DNA of 64,000 bases from Rhizobiales bacterium Ga0077537 (lineage in GTDB: Bacteria; Pseudomonadota; Alphaproteobacteria; Rhizobiales; Hyphomicrobiaceae). Each line of letters begins with the position of its first letter. Position 1 is the first letter of the stretch. The stretch is taken from assembly GCA_001464955.1 (NCBI GenBank), contig LNEM01000024.1, positions 186,001 through 250,000 on the forward strand, in the 5' to 3' direction. Shown in pieces: positions 53,264-63,307 of this stretch. A program made the translations under genes and the position numbers. The notes under the pieces were generated by a model that saw nothing but the letters and a program-made list of their open reading frames with translations, ran no database searches and was not told the DNA's origin.

Positions 53264-54637
53264 CTATGCGAGCGGCAGCTCCAACACCACTCGAAGGCCT
53301 GGTGCATTGTCCTCGAGCTTGATGCGTCCCTTGTAGATCCGCGCCACCGCTGCGACCAGACTGAGTCCGAGCCCCGTGCCGGGTTTCGAGCGACTGGCCT
53401 CGAGACGCACGAAGCGGCGGAGCACGCGGTCACGCTCGCTTTCGGCGACACCCGGGCCGTTGTCGGAGACGACGATGCGCGCGAAACCGTCAGCTTGCGA
53501 AACGCCAAGGCCGATCTGGCCCGGCCTGCCATGAGAGACTCCATACTTCAGGGCATTGTCGATGAGGTTGGCGAGCGCCTGCCCGAGCAGATGGCGGTTG
53601 ACGCGGGAGACCGGATTGCTGGTGACATCCACGGTCAACTGGACACCGGCGTCATCGGCAACCGGCTCGTAGAGTTCATGGACGTCCCGAGCCAGCGCGC
53701 CGATCTCCACCGTCTCGAAGGCGTCGGGCCCGCTTCCCGCTTCGAGACGGGCGATCATGAGAAGCGCATTGAAAGTCTTGATGAGACCGTCGGCTTCGTC
53801 GATCACGCGTTCGAGGCCGGACTTCCACGCCTCCGCTCCGGACTGGGCGGCGAGTGCTGCCTCGGCGCTGTTACGCAGGCGATTGAGCGGCGTCTTGAGA
53901 TCGTGGGCGATGTTGTCCGACACCTCCCTGAGGCCGGTCATCAGTTCTTCGATGCGTGCCAGCATGTCGTTCAATTGCATACTCAGCCGATCGAGTTCAT
54001 CGCCCGACCCATCGAGCGGCAGGCGCCGGCTGAGGTCGCCCGACATGATGTGCCGCGTGGCAGCACTCATGCCGGCGATCCGGTGCTGCACGTGGTGCGC
54101 GATGACGACACTGCCGACCAGGCCGAGCAGCGCCAGCAGGACAGCCGCGAGCCCCGTGGTGCGAAAGATGGCGTCGAGCAGCGCGCGCTGATCATCAACA
54201 TCCCGGCCGATTACCAGCCGCGGACGGCCATCGATATCGATCAGCAGACCTGCGGCGACGCGCGACGTCCGCGTCGCACCCGCAATCGAAGGATAGGTGA
54301 ACGTTCCGCGGCCGGACGCACCGGACCAAGTCGGCAGGACCGTCAGGTTTCCAGCCCGCCACTGACCGTTGGCATCGGCAAGATAGTAGAGGCTCGCCCC
54401 ACCGCGACGGCTCCGCTCGCCGACTGCGATGGCCAGGGCGTCGAACCCGCGCGCGACCAGTTCGGCCTTCAACTCGGCAGCTTCTGCCTCGATCATCTTC
54501 TCGGTGCCGCGGGTCAACAGGCTGTTCGCATACCAGCCGACGAGGCCGACGCAGCTCGCGGCGACGAGCGCCAGCAAAAGCACGACGACCGCAGTCCGCC
54601 GGAAGACGGTGGATTTGAGATAGCTAGACGTCGCCAT
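53264..54637 (-). CDS. Sensor histidine kinase (OmpR-type system)
   Basis: 457 residues: membrane span at 14-37, a periplasmic loop of about 120 residues, a second span at 159-181, HAMP-like region to about 235, phospho-acceptor His245 in DNIAHDLKTPLNRLR, the N box in LANLIDNALKYG, and the G boxes SDNGPGV and PGTGLGLSL. All kinase elements are present. It overlaps the response regulator gene by 14 bases (54624-54637), so the two are a translationally coupled pair. The next gene downstream is glnE. Confidence 0.92.
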   Translation of the reverse strand: MATSSYLKSTVFRRTAVVVLLLALVAASCVGLVGWYANSLLTRGTEKMIEAEAAELKAELVARGFDALAIAVGERSRRGGASLYYLADANGQWRAGNLTVLPTWSGASGRGTFTYPSIAGATRTSRVAAGLLIDIDGRPRLVIGRDVDDQRALLDAIFRTTGLAAVLLALLGLVGSVVIAHHVQHRIAGMSAATRHIMSGDLSRRLPLDGSGDELDRLSMQLNDMLARIEELMTGLREVSDNIAHDLKTPLNRLRNSAEAALAAQSGAEAWKSGLERVIDEADGLIKTFNALLMIARLEAGSGPDAFETVEIGALARDVHELYEPVADDAGVQLTVDVTSNPVSRVNRHLLGQALANLIDNALKYGVSHGRPGQIGLGVSQADGFARIVVSDNGPGVAESERDRVLRRFVRLEASRSKPGTGLGLSLVAAVARIYKGRIKLEDNAPGLRVVLELPLA

Positions 54638-55304
54638 CTCGCATCATGTAGCCGGCGCCTCGGACCGTATGCAGCAGCGGCTTGTCGAACCCCTTGTCGA
54701 TCTTGCCCCTCAGACGCGAAACGTGCACATCGATGACATTCGTCTGTGGATCGAAATGATAATCCCAGACGTGCTCGAGCAGCATCGTGCGCGTCACGAC
54801 TTGTCCTGCGTTTCGCATCAGATATTCGAGCAGGCGATACTCGCGCGGCTGCAGCACGATGACATCGCCGGCACGAGTCACCTTGTGTGTCAGCCTGTCC
54901 AGGGCGAGGTCGCCGACCATGTAACGCGTCACCGTCTCGTCCGGCGAGATGCGACGGCCGAGAGCCTCGATGCGCGCGAGCAGTTCGGTGAGCGCAAACG
55001 GCTTGGTCAGATAGTCGTCGCCACCCGCCTTGAGACCCTTGACCCGATCGTCGACCTCACCGAGCGCGGAAAGGATGAGAACGGGCGTACGGCTTCCGCT
55101 GGCCCGTACCGCCTGGATCAGCGACAGCCCGTCCCGGCCGGGAAGCATGCGGTCCACGATGATCACGTCGTAGTCGCCCGACAGCGCGTGTTCGAGCCCG
55201 TCGTCGCCGTTGAACACGACATCCGCACCATGACCGCTTTCCTTGAGCCCACGCTGCACGAAATGCGCGATCTCCCGATCATCCTCGACAATCAGAACCC
55301 GCAT
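54624..55304 (-). CDS. OmpR/PhoB-family response regulator
   Basis: 226 residues. Receiver domain with phospho-Asp51 in DVIIVDRMLPGRDG and the conserved Lys in DDYLTKPF; a DNA-binding winged-helix domain follows (QPREYRLLEYLMRNAGQVVTRTMLLEHVWDYHFDP, VIDVHVSRLRGKID). The standard layout is complete. It is transcribed 100 bases downstream of degP, with a strong hairpin between. Confidence 0.93.
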   Translation of the reverse strand: MRVLIVEDDREIAHFVQRGLKESGHGADVVFNGDDGLEHALSGDYDVIIVDRMLPGRDGLSLIQAVRASGSRTPVLILSALGEVDDRVKGLKAGGDDYLTKPFALTELLARIEALGRRISPDETVTRYMVGDLALDRLTHKVTRAGDVIVLQPREYRLLEYLMRNAGQVVTRTMLLEHVWDYHFDPQTNVIDVHVSRLRGKIDKGFDKPLLHTVRGAGYMMRDGDV

Positions 55305-55350
55305 GCGACGTCTCCGTTTCCCTCCCGTCGGGATCAGCTCAAATACGGAA

Positions 55351-55376
55351 GGCGCGCCCGCTTTCCAGGGCGCGCC
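55351..55376 (-). terminator. Hairpin terminator between degP and the response regulator gene
   Basis: Perfect 9-bp inverted repeat (GGCGCGCCC / GGGCGCGCC) with an 8-base loop, 28 bases after the degP stop. On the minus strand it is followed by TTCCGTATTTG, a weak T-containing stretch. It would separate degP from the two-component system and glnE transcript. Confidence 0.5.
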
Positions 55377-55404
55377 AACCGATTACTCCACAAAATGCCT
55401 CGGG

Positions 55405-56949
55405 TTACTCGTCCCTGAGTTGTACGGCGATGAACCGCGCCGTCTCGCCCTGCCTCACCCTGAGCAAAACACCCTTGCGCCCATCGCCACGAGCTTTCTT
55501 CACGGCGTCCTCGACGTCCTTGGCGGACCTCACGGTCTGCCCCTGGACCTCGATGATGATATCGCCGACCTTGATACCCTTGAACGCAGCATCAGAACCG
55601 CTCTCGACTTGCCGCACCGCGACACCGTCGGCTTTCGTACCCTTGGGGCTCTCGCCGAGCGTGAGGCCGAGGCTGGCCACCGCCGCCTCACCAGCCTTGG
55701 TTTCCGGCTTGGGCTGGGCTGCAACCTGTGGGTCGGTCGGGAACGTCCCGAGCTTGACCTGCACGATCTCTTTCTTGCCGTAGCGCGAGACTTCCAGCGA
55801 CACTGTCGTGCCGGGCGAGAACTCGGCGATCTTGCGCGCCAGGTCACGACTGTTGTCAACCTGCTGATCGTTGACGGAAAGCACTACGTCGCCGGCCCGC
55901 AACGTGGACGACGCCGCAGGCCCGCCGGCCGTCACTTCGTTGACGAGCGCGCCGCGCGGTTCGTTGAGCCCGAGCGTCGTGGCCTTCTCCTCGTCGACAC
56001 TCTCGATCTTGACGCCGAGCCAGCCGCGGCTGACCGTCTTGTTGACGCGCAACTGCTCGATGACGTCGCTGGCCGTCTTGGCGGGCACGGCAAAAGCGAT
56101 GCCGACGTTGCCGCCCGATGGGCTGTAGATGGCCGTGTTGACGCCGACGACCTCACCTTCGAGATTGAACGTCGGACCGCCAGAGTTGCCCTTGTTGACC
56201 GCTGCATCGATCTGCAGGAAATCGTACGGCCCCGAGCCGATGTCACGGCTCAATGCCGACACGATGCCCGCCGTTACCGTACCGCCGAGACCGAACGGAT
56301 TGCCGACCGCCAGAACCCAGTCGCCGACCCTGACGGGCTTCGCGGCGAAACGGACGTGCTGCAGCGGCGCCTTCGGATTGGTGATCTTGAGGAGCGCGAT
56401 GTCGGTGCGCGGATCCGTCCCGATCAGTTCGACGTCGATCTTCTCGCGCTCGTCGAAGCTGACCTGGATCTTGCTTCCGCCAGAGATGACGTGATTGTTT
56501 GTCACGACGTAGCCGTCCGCCGAAATGACGAAACCTGAGCCCTGCGCCATGGACCGGCGCGGACCCTCCGGGCCCCCTCCGCCGCCGCCACCGAATTCGC
56601 GGGGCAGGTTCTTGAAAAACTCCTTCAGCGGGTGATCGTCGGGGAGTTCAGGCAGCGGGTCGCGGCCGCCTCCGCGGCCCGGCGCAGCGACGCGCGGCGC
56701 GGCGCCTGCCGTCACATGGATGCTGACCACGGCCGGTCGCACCTTTTCCACGATGTCGGCGAAGGAATAGGGGGCGCGGCCGAAGGGCGCCCCAGGGACC
56801 GCGACTTCGGGGCGCTGAGCCTGCGCACTGGGCAGCGCGAGCATCGAGGCCCCGCCGACCGCGGACGCAGCAAGCAGGCCAGCCGTGACCCGTCTCCGCA
56901 CGGACGGATCACGCGTGATACGGGTGAGACCGGAACGTGGAGCAGCCAT
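55405..56949 (-). CDS. degP: Do-family periplasmic serine protease (second DegP paralogue)
   Basis: 514 residues with a signal peptide (about 1-44, ending AQA-QRPEV). Catalytic triad: His153 in TNNHVISGG, Asp183 in RTDIALLK, Ser256 in NKGNSGGPTF. Two PDZ domains follow, and a Gly-rich loop (GGGGGGPEGP) sits between the N-terminal segment and the protease domain. It is distinct from the first DegP in the window, which has a different linker. Position beside the two-component system and ccm genes is the usual rhizobial one. The 170-base divergent gap to the next gene has no clear promoter. Confidence 0.94.
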   Translation of the reverse strand: MAAPRSGLTRITRDPSVRRRVTAGLLAASAVGGASMLALPSAQAQRPEVAVPGAPFGRAPYSFADIVEKVRPAVVSIHVTAGAAPRVAAPGRGGGRDPLPELPDDHPLKEFFKNLPREFGGGGGGGPEGPRRSMAQGSGFVISADGYVVTNNHVISGGSKIQVSFDEREKIDVELIGTDPRTDIALLKITNPKAPLQHVRFAAKPVRVGDWVLAVGNPFGLGGTVTAGIVSALSRDIGSGPYDFLQIDAAVNKGNSGGPTFNLEGEVVGVNTAIYSPSGGNVGIAFAVPAKTASDVIEQLRVNKTVSRGWLGVKIESVDEEKATTLGLNEPRGALVNEVTAGGPAASSTLRAGDVVLSVNDQQVDNSRDLARKIAEFSPGTTVSLEVSRYGKKEIVQVKLGTFPTDPQVAAQPKPETKAGEAAVASLGLTLGESPKGTKADGVAVRQVESGSDAAFKGIKVGDIIIEVQGQTVRSAKDVEDAVKKARGDGRKGVLLRVRQGETARFIAVQLRDE

Positions 56950-57119
56950 ATCTCGTTACCTTTGGGTTCCTGGGCGGCTGAATTCCGCCTTGTCGATGCC
57001 CCTTGATAGGAAGCGTCGCATTACAGGGACCTTGCGGTGCCATTAATCTTTGGTAATCCAAGTGAAGGTACGACAGTATTTTGACATGGCCCGTGCTCGC
57101 AACGTTCGAAAGAAGACCC

Positions 57120-58358
57120 ATGAGCAGTCGCGGTTCGAAGTGGCGTCAGCCGCCGAGATGGCCGTCGGAAAGCAGGCTCTGCGCCGTGGCGCGCGGACTC
57201 TGGTTGGCCGGGATGGTTCTCGCTCTTGCGACCCTCGCAGGACCGACAGCGACAGCCACCTCCCAGGTATCCCGCGCTCATGTCGGCATGAGTCCCACAT
57301 CGCTGGCGACACCGGTTGCGGTTTTCGGCACGGATAACCGGAAGGCGGTCCCCGCTCGGCTCGCCCGAGTCAGTGAAGCGGTGGGGCTGTTCTTCTCGAA
57401 TCAGTCGCGCACCGTCTGTTCGGCGTTTTGCGTCGCCCCCGGGATCATCGCGACCGCCGCCCATTGCCTCGCCCAGCCCGGCGGTCGTCCGGCGCGCCTC
57501 GCCGATTTCACGTTCGCACGCGGCTACGACCGTATCCGCGACTACGCCAAGATCGAAGGTCATGCGAACGGATCGAGCACTCAAAGCATGATCGTGGGCG
57601 ACTTCCAGCACCGCGTGAAGCCACCGATCGACGCGGCACATGATTGGGCGCTCATTCGACTCGCCCGACCGGTGTGCAAGGGACACGTCCTGCCCGTCGC
57701 CCAACTGTCGACCCCGTCGATCATCGCCGACGCGGCAGCCGGCCGGGTATTCCAACTCTCCTACCATCGAGACTGGACCCAGTGGCGGATCGCCTTCTCC
57801 GAACCCTGCAGCGTGGCCCGCAGCTTCAACGCCATTCCCTGGTCGTCGATCGCTCCTGATTTTCTCAACGCAGACCAGATGCTCTTGCACCAATGCGATA
57901 CCGGCGGAGCGTCGTCGGGATCACCATTGATCGTCGAGCGGGACGGCGCATTCTCTGTCGTCGCCATCAACGTCGGGACATACGTTCAAGCCAAGATCCT
58001 GACCGAACGCGGCCAGGTGACGCTGCGCGAGAAGGCCGAGACGGTGGCCAATACGGCTGTGAACGCCTCTGTATTCGTCGGACGCATCGGATTGCTCGAG
58101 ACCGCCGACATCATCACGAGTGGTCCGAGATTAAGGACGCTTCAGCAGCATTTGACGGACCAGCGGCTCTACCAGTCGACCATCGACGGCTCATACGGTC
58201 CGATGCTCAAGACCGCCATCGAAGGCTACGAGCGGGTCAACCGGCTGCCCATCACGGGCTTGCCGACGGAGACCCTGCTGAAGCGATTGGCAAAGCAGGC
58301 TAATGGACTTGGGGAGGTGGCGCCGTCGAGCGCCCCACGCCAGCCCCGTCTTCCCTAG
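57120..58358 (+). CDS. Exported trypsin-like serine protease with C-terminal peptidoglycan-binding-like domain
   Basis: 412 residues from the ATG at 57120, with AAGAAGA upstream; an earlier ATG at 57081 adds 13 residues. A signal peptide is predicted near residues 23-48 (VARGLWLAGMVLALATLAGPTATA). The triad is visible: His in ATAAHCLAQ, Asp in AAHDWALIRL, Ser in CDTGGASSGSPLI. The C-terminal ~60 residues (LRTLQQHLTDQRLYQSTIDG then YGPMLKTAIEGYERVNRLPITGLP) resemble a PG_binding_1 fold. It is the only plus-strand gene between degP and the ccm genes. Target unknown; cell-wall-associated proteolysis is plausible. Confidence 0.75.
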   Translation: MSSRGSKWRQPPRWPSESRLCAVARGLWLAGMVLALATLAGPTATATSQVSRAHVGMSPTSLATPVAVFGTDNRKAVPARLARVSEAVGLFFSNQSRTVCSAFCVAPGIIATAAHCLAQPGGRPARLADFTFARGYDRIRDYAKIEGHANGSSTQSMIVGDFQHRVKPPIDAAHDWALIRLARPVCKGHVLPVAQLSTPSIIADAAAGRVFQLSYHRDWTQWRIAFSEPCSVARSFNAIPWSSIAPDFLNADQMLLHQCDTGGASSGSPLIVERDGAFSVVAINVGTYVQAKILTERGQVTLREKAETVANTAVNASVFVGRIGLLETADIITSGPRLRTLQQHLTDQRLYQSTIDGSYGPMLKTAIEGYERVNRLPITGLPTETLLKRLAKQANGLGEVAPSSAPRQPRLP

Positions 58359-58374
58359 GCGGCCGAGGCCCGGA

Positions 58375-58899
58375 TCAATCCGTCGGACGCTTGAGCAGCG
58401 AGTCGAGCCTTGCCTGTTCGTCGGATGTCAGCGGAGCCTCCGCCATCACGGCATCAGGCGTTGCCGATCCCGAACGCAGCCACAGCCGCAGCGCAAATCC
58501 GCTGGCTGCGACGAGCAGCAACCCCGGCGCGATCCAGAGCATCAGCGTGCTGGCATTGACAGGCGGCCGCAGCAGAACGAACTCGCCATATCGGCCGACG
58601 ACGTAGGCGACGACTGCCTCGTCACTGTCGCCGGACTTGATGCGCTCGCGAACGACGAGGCGGAGATCGCGTGCCAGTGGCGCGTTGGAATCGTCGATCG
58701 ATTGGTTCTGGCAAACGAGGCACCGGAGGCCGGCCGAGATCCCACGCGCACGCTTCTCGAGCGCCGGATCGGTAAGCACCTCGTCCGGCTGCACGGCAAC
58801 GGCGCGATCCACCGCGCCGGACGTTGCGACCGACAAAGCGGCCACGACGGCGAGAGCCGCGATGCCACGTCGATCGATTTTCGCGGAGATCCGGCCCAT
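58375..58899 (-). CDS. ccmH: Cytochrome c maturation protein CcmH
   Basis: 174 residues. Signal/anchor at the N-terminus, the thiol motif LRCLVCQNQ with Cys60 and Cys63, and a C-terminal membrane span ([20 protein letters not shown]). CcmH reduces the apocytochrome haem-binding cysteines for ligation with CcmF. The start is 5 bases from the ccmF stop. Also called CycL in rhizobia. Confidence 0.93.
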   Translation of the reverse strand: MGRISAKIDRRGIAALAVVAALSVATSGAVDRAVAVQPDEVLTDPALEKRARGISAGLRCLVCQNQSIDDSNAPLARDLRLVVRERIKSGDSDEAVVAYVVGRYGEFVLLRPPVNASTLMLWIAPGLLLVAASGFALRLWLRSGSATPDAVMAEAPLTSDEQARLDSLLKRPTD

Positions 58900-58903
58900 T
58901 GCG

Positions 58904-60883
58904 CTACTCCGCCGGTACGGCCATCGGGGGCCGCGCCTTCCTCGGCGCCCCGACCCGGAGACGTCGATCGCTGAGCGAGAACGCGCCGCCGATGAACATC
59001 AGCACGGCCCCGAGCCAGATGAATCGGACCAGCGGGTTGAAATAGAGGCGGACGGCAAAGGACCCGTCGGTCTGCGCATCACCGAGAATGATGTAGAGAT
59101 CACCCGACAGCGCGGCATGGATACCCGCCTCCGTGGTCGGCTGCCGCGGCGCATCGTAGAGCCGCTTGGTCGCCTCGAGCAGCAGCGGTGTACGACCCTC
59201 CCGCGGGACTTCGAACACGCCGGCCTCCTCGCCGAAATTCGGCCCGCGACGGGTTTCGATGCCCTTGAGCGTGACGCGATAGCCGGCGATCTCCGCGGTA
59301 TCGCCGGCCTTCATCGGGACGATCTTCTCGGACTGCCAGGCCGTGGTGCCGACGATCCCGATGACCATCACACCGACGCCAGTGTGAGCGATGAACGAGC
59401 CCCACGCCGATCGCGGGAGATTGGTGAGCCGGCGAAACACCTCGGCGCGATCGCCCTGCCCGAGACGGGCCCGGAACAACACCTCAGAAACGGCGCCCGC
59501 GATGACCCATACTCCGACCGCGAGCGCCAGCGGCGCAAGCCACGGACCCCGCCAGAACAGCGCGCCGGCCACGAGCGCCGTGCCCAGCGTCACGACTGCC
59601 GCCGCCATCAGGCGCTGCCGTGCCGCAACCAGATCACCGCGCTTCCAGCCCAGAAAGGACCCGAACGGAAGCGCAATGAGCAACGGGATCATCAGCGGCA
59701 CGAAGGTCATGTTGAAGTAGGGAGGACCGACGGAGATCTTGGCCCCGGTGATCGATTCGAGCACCAGCGGGTAGAGCGTCCCGATCAGCACCGTACCGGT
59801 TGCGGTCGCCAGCAGGACGTTGTTGAGGACGAGCGCGCCTTCCCGCGAGATCGGCGCGAACATGCCCCCCTGCCGAAGACTTCCGGCCCGCGCGGCGAAC
59901 AAGGCGAGCGCACCGCCCGTGAAAAGCACCATGATCGCCAGGATGAAGACGCCGCGCTGCGGATCGACGGCGAAGGCATGAACGGAGGAGAGAACGCCGG
60001 ACCTGACGAGGAACGTGCCCATCAACGACAGCGAGAACGTGAGGATCGCAAGCAGGACGGTCCACACCTTCAGCGCCTCGCGCTTCTCCATCACCAGTGC
60101 GGAATGGAGCAGCGCCGTCCCCGCGAGCCACGGCATGAAGCTGGCGTTCTCGACCGGATCCCAGAACCACCATCCGCCCCAACCGAGCTCGTAATACGCC
60201 CACCACGATCCCATCGCGATCCCGAGCGTGAGGCACATCCAGGCCGCAAGCGTCCAGGGCCGCACCCAGCGCGCCCAGGCCGCGTCGGTCCGGCCCTCGA
60301 GCAGCGCGGCGATGGCGAAGGAGAAGGCCATCGAGAACCCCACATAGCCCGCGTAGAGGAACGGCGGGTGCAACGCCAGCGCCGGGTCCTGCAGGATGGG
60401 ATTGAGGCCTTTGCCCTCCATGGGCGCCGGCACGATGCGCTCGAACGGATTGGACGTGAGGAGAATGAAGAGCAGGAACGCCACCGAGATCGACGCCTGT
60501 GTGGCGAGGACGTTGGCCTGCAGCGTCTTCGGCAGATGGCCGCCCGAGACGGCGACCGAAGCGCCGAAAGCGACCAGGATCAGCACCCAGAGCAGCATCG
60601 AGCCTTCGTGGTTCCCCCAGACGCCGGACACCTTGTAGAGCATCGGCTTGGCGGAGTGTGAGTTGGCCCAGACATTGGCGACCGAGAAATCGGAGCCGAC
60701 ATAGGCGTAGGTCAACGCGGCGAACGAGATCGAGACCAGCACGAGCGACGCGAGCGCGGCGGGCTGGGCGACCGCCATCAACCGATCGTCGCGGCTCGCC
60801 GCACCGACGGCCGGAAGGACCATCTGCCCCATCGAAACGAGGAGCGCGAGAATGAGGGCGAAGTGTCCGATCTCGACGATCAT
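58904..60883 (-). CDS. ccmF: Cytochrome c haem lyase subunit CcmF
   Basis: 659 residues, polytopic with many membrane segments. The haem-handling WWD region is visible as [19 protein letters not shown], and the [16 protein letters not shown] segment is typical. CcmF attaches haem from holo-CcmE to apocytochrome c in the periplasm. Followed by ccmH. Gene order ccmI-ccmE-ccmF-ccmH equals cycHJKL. The C-terminal end is Arg/Pro-rich and lies in the cytoplasm. Confidence 0.95.
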   Translation of the reverse strand: MIVEIGHFALILALLVSMGQMVLPAVGAASRDDRLMAVAQPAALASLVLVSISFAALTYAYVGSDFSVANVWANSHSAKPMLYKVSGVWGNHEGSMLLWVLILVAFGASVAVSGGHLPKTLQANVLATQASISVAFLLFILLTSNPFERIVPAPMEGKGLNPILQDPALALHPPFLYAGYVGFSMAFSFAIAALLEGRTDAAWARWVRPWTLAAWMCLTLGIAMGSWWAYYELGWGGWWFWDPVENASFMPWLAGTALLHSALVMEKREALKVWTVLLAILTFSLSLMGTFLVRSGVLSSVHAFAVDPQRGVFILAIMVLFTGGALALFAARAGSLRQGGMFAPISREGALVLNNVLLATATGTVLIGTLYPLVLESITGAKISVGPPYFNMTFVPLMIPLLIALPFGSFLGWKRGDLVAARQRLMAAAVVTLGTALVAGALFWRGPWLAPLALAVGVWVIAGAVSEVLFRARLGQGDRAEVFRRLTNLPRSAWGSFIAHTGVGVMVIGIVGTTAWQSEKIVPMKAGDTAEIAGYRVTLKGIETRRGPNFGEEAGVFEVPREGRTPLLLEATKRLYDAPRQPTTEAGIHAALSGDLYIILGDAQTDGSFAVRLYFNPLVRFIWLGAVLMFIGGAFSLSDRRLRVGAPRKARPPMAVPAE

Positions 60884-60939
60884 CTGAGGGTCCCGCTTCC
60901 TGGTGCGCCGCGACGAGAGCCGGCTGGCGCGCTATCGCA

Positions 60940-61413
60940 TCACTTGATCGACTTGGCCTCGCCGCCGGGGTGCGTCGCGCCCGGGCCGAGCTTTACACCT
61001 CGCTCCTTGAGCGACTTCGCGACCTCTGGCGGCATGTAGTTCTCGTCGTGTTTTGCGAGCACGCTGTCGGCGCGGAACAGTCCGTCACCTTCCAGCCGGC
61101 CCTCGGCCACCACGCCTTGTCCCTCGCGAAAGAGATCGGGGAGAATTCCCTTATAGACCACGGGGACCGTCTTGAGGGTATCGGTGACGACGAAACGGAC
61201 TTCGAGGTTCTCGCCGCGCTTGACGCTGCCGTCGGCGACGAGCCCCCCGAGACGGAACCGTTGGCCGGCCGCCAGTGGCTTCTCCGCCAGATCGCTCGGT
61301 GTCTTGAAGAAAGTGATGGTGTCGTTGAGCGCGACGAGTACGAGGCCCACGGCCGCACCGAGGACCACCAGTCCGGATGCAATGAAGGCCAGTCGTCTCT
61401 GTTTGCGTGTCAT
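60940..61413 (-). CDS. ccmE: Cytochrome c maturation haem chaperone CcmE
   Basis: 157 residues. N-terminal anchor (about 9-29), a beta-barrel domain, and the haem-binding histidine His122 in [13 protein letters not shown], with Tyr126 nearby, as in CcmE. It receives haem from CcmC (not in this window) and passes it to CcmF, encoded next. The start is 12 bases after the ccmI stop. Confidence 0.95.
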   Translation of the reverse strand: MTRKQRRLAFIASGLVVLGAAVGLVLVALNDTITFFKTPSDLAEKPLAAGQRFRLGGLVADGSVKRGENLEVRFVVTDTLKTVPVVYKGILPDLFREGQGVVAEGRLEGDGLFRADSVLAKHDENYMPPEVAKSLKERGVKLGPGATHPGGEAKSIK

Positions 61414-61425
61414 GGCGCCCTTTCG

Positions 61426-62610
61426 CTAGGTCCCGAGCCCCAGGCTCTTGGCCAGATCGCCGAGCGCTGCAGACGCCTTTGGATCGTCGCCGAGCGACTG
61501 GCGTGCTCGGCCCAGCGCAGCCGCAGCATCGTCCATCCGCCCGAGCACGACGAGCGAGCGCACCAACCGCTCCCAGCCGGCGAGATCACGACCGTCCCTG
61601 GCGAGACGCTGCTCGAGCCCGTCGACCATCGCCGTGATCATCTTCTGGCGATCGGCCGGCGACATCTGCTCGGCCGCGGAGATATCGGCCGCGCTAGGTC
61701 CGGACGGGCCGGTCACCGGCGGAGCCGAGGGCGGACGTGGCGCACTGTCGGCCTGCGCGGCAGCTTTCCGCACCTCCACCAGCCGCTCTTCGAGCATGGC
61801 GCGCCACGGTGCGTCCGCCGGCGACGCCTTCAGGATCTCGTCGTATTCCCGCGCCGCCGTCGCCACGTCTCCATCTTGCTCCTTCCCGAATGCAAGCCAG
61901 AAACGGGCCTGAACGTGATCTGGGTCGAGCGCAAGAAGCCGCCCCATGACCTGCCGCGTCTCATCCGAGAGCCGCCCATCGCCGGACAGCATCAGAACCT
62001 CGGCAAGCCCGGCCAGCCGCCTCGGAGACTCGCCGAGCAATCGGATGGAGCGTCGGAACGCATCTTCAGCCTCAGCGTACCGCCCGAGACGCAGATAAAC
62101 GGGCCCGATGACGTCCCAGCCCCGGCCGTCCTCCGGGTTCGTCTTGAGGCGCGCCTCGACGGCCCCGAGGAGCTGGGCTATCTCCGCCGGGATCGCAGGC
62201 GTTGACTTCAGGCGCGCCGAGAGCGGCTGATCCGGAACGCCCGGACGCCCGGTCTGGGCGTAAATGAGGATAGCGGAGATCGGCAGCATCGCGGCGATGA
62301 GCGGAACGGCGAGCCGCGTGCCGAGGCTGCGGGCAGGACGACCCTCACCATCATGCGCGGCTTGCGAAGCGCCGCCGCGATCGGTTGCAGCGAGAAGGCG
62401 TCGGGCTATTTCGCGGCGGGCATTCTCGGCCTCGGCGATGCTGATCAGCCCACGCCGCAGCTCGGCGTCGACCTCGGCGAGCTGGTCCTTGTAGACGGCC
62501 GTCGCCCCATCATCGACGCCATCGGACCGCTCGCGCCGAGCGACGAGAGGGTGGAGCAATGCCACGACCACAGCCGTGGACATCAGAGCGAACACCACCC
62601 AGACCAGCAT
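61426..62610 (-). CDS. ccmI: Cytochrome c maturation protein CcmI
   Basis: 394 residues: a membrane segment at the start (LVWVVFALMSTAVVVALLHPL), a short cytoplasmic loop, a second span (LGTRLAVPLIAAMLPISAILIYAQ), then a periplasmic TPR domain rich in Leu/Ala helices (WDVIGPVYLRLGRYAEAEDAF repeats). CcmI holds apocytochrome for ligation. First gene of the ccmI-E-F-H run. The 110 bases between it and the glycine-zipper gene show nothing notable. Confidence 0.9.
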   Translation of the reverse strand: MLVWVVFALMSTAVVVALLHPLVARRERSDGVDDGATAVYKDQLAEVDAELRRGLISIAEAENARREIARRLLAATDRGGASQAAHDGEGRPARSLGTRLAVPLIAAMLPISAILIYAQTGRPGVPDQPLSARLKSTPAIPAEIAQLLGAVEARLKTNPEDGRGWDVIGPVYLRLGRYAEAEDAFRRSIRLLGESPRRLAGLAEVLMLSGDGRLSDETRQVMGRLLALDPDHVQARFWLAFGKEQDGDVATAAREYDEILKASPADAPWRAMLEERLVEVRKAAAQADSAPRPPSAPPVTGPSGPSAADISAAEQMSPADRQKMITAMVDGLEQRLARDGRDLAGWERLVRSLVVLGRMDDAAAALGRARQSLGDDPKASAALGDLAKSLGLGT

Positions 62611-62720
62611 CGTCCTCCCCTTACGGCAGCATCATGCCGTTTGAATAGGCAGCCGATGTGGCCGGGACAAGGAGGCAGCGCCGAATTGCCCGTTATGTCG
62701 CGGGGATCGAAGGCCGAAAA

Positions 62721-63191
62721 CTAGGCTTCGTTGCGCCAAGTGCCATCAGGATTACGGCATGCCGTGCCACGCATGGTCTGAGGCCGCCCATCGATGTAGA
62801 TGGTATGCGTATAATCGCGGCAATCGAAGGAGCCGCGCCGGTAGGGCTCCATGGGAACGACCTCGCCGTAGCGACCGTTCTCCGAGTTCCGCCAGCGCAC
62901 CGGCCGCCCCGCATCGCCCCGCTCGAAAGCGTCGAACTCGGCCCGCTCGGCCAAAATCCGGTCCTGCCGGTCCATCGAGCGCCCGATCTCGCTGCCGACG
63001 ATGCCACCGACGACGGCGCCGACCATCGTGGCGGCGATCCGGCCGCCGCCGCCACCGACCGTGCTCCCGAGGAGACCACCCGCGATGGCCCCGACAGCGA
63101 GGCCGGTATCGGCCTTGTTGGGGCCCTCCGGCCCGCATCCGGCAAGCAGCAGAGCCACGGCCAGCACACCCGAGACGGCGATCTTGCTCAT
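62721..63191 (-). CDS. Glycine-zipper lipoprotein (17-kDa surface antigen-like)
   Basis: 156 residues from the ATG at 63191, with AGAGGGG eight bases upstream. A lipobox ends in LLLAGCGPEG (Cys about residue 19). A Gly-rich region of repeated small residues (GLAVGAIAGGLLGSTVGGG and GAVVGGIVGSEIG) is a glycine zipper like that of the 17-kDa rickettsial antigen family and other outer membrane lipoproteins. The C-terminal part is charged with two Cys (FDCRDYTHTIYIDG, GTACRNPDG) and resembles 17-kDa antigens. Function unknown. Confidence 0.8.
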   Translation of the reverse strand: MSKIAVSGVLAVALLLAGCGPEGPNKADTGLAVGAIAGGLLGSTVGGGGGRIAATMVGAVVGGIVGSEIGRSMDRQDRILAERAEFDAFERGDAGRPVRWRNSENGRYGEVVPMEPYRRGSFDCRDYTHTIYIDGRPQTMRGTACRNPDGTWRNEA

Positions 63192-63307
63192 ATCGAGAAC
63201 CCCTCTCACAACCGCAGCGCGGCCGTTCCATGACAGGCGTAGCTGAAGGCCGATTCGGGCGAAACTTCGACCTAGCTGAGATCGAGGAGGGCAAAGTGAG
63301 GCGGGCT

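Noticed and set aside
58637-60661. 674-residue plus-strand open frame over ccmF and ccmH
   Set aside because: Antisense to two certain genes, extremely charged composition, no domain.
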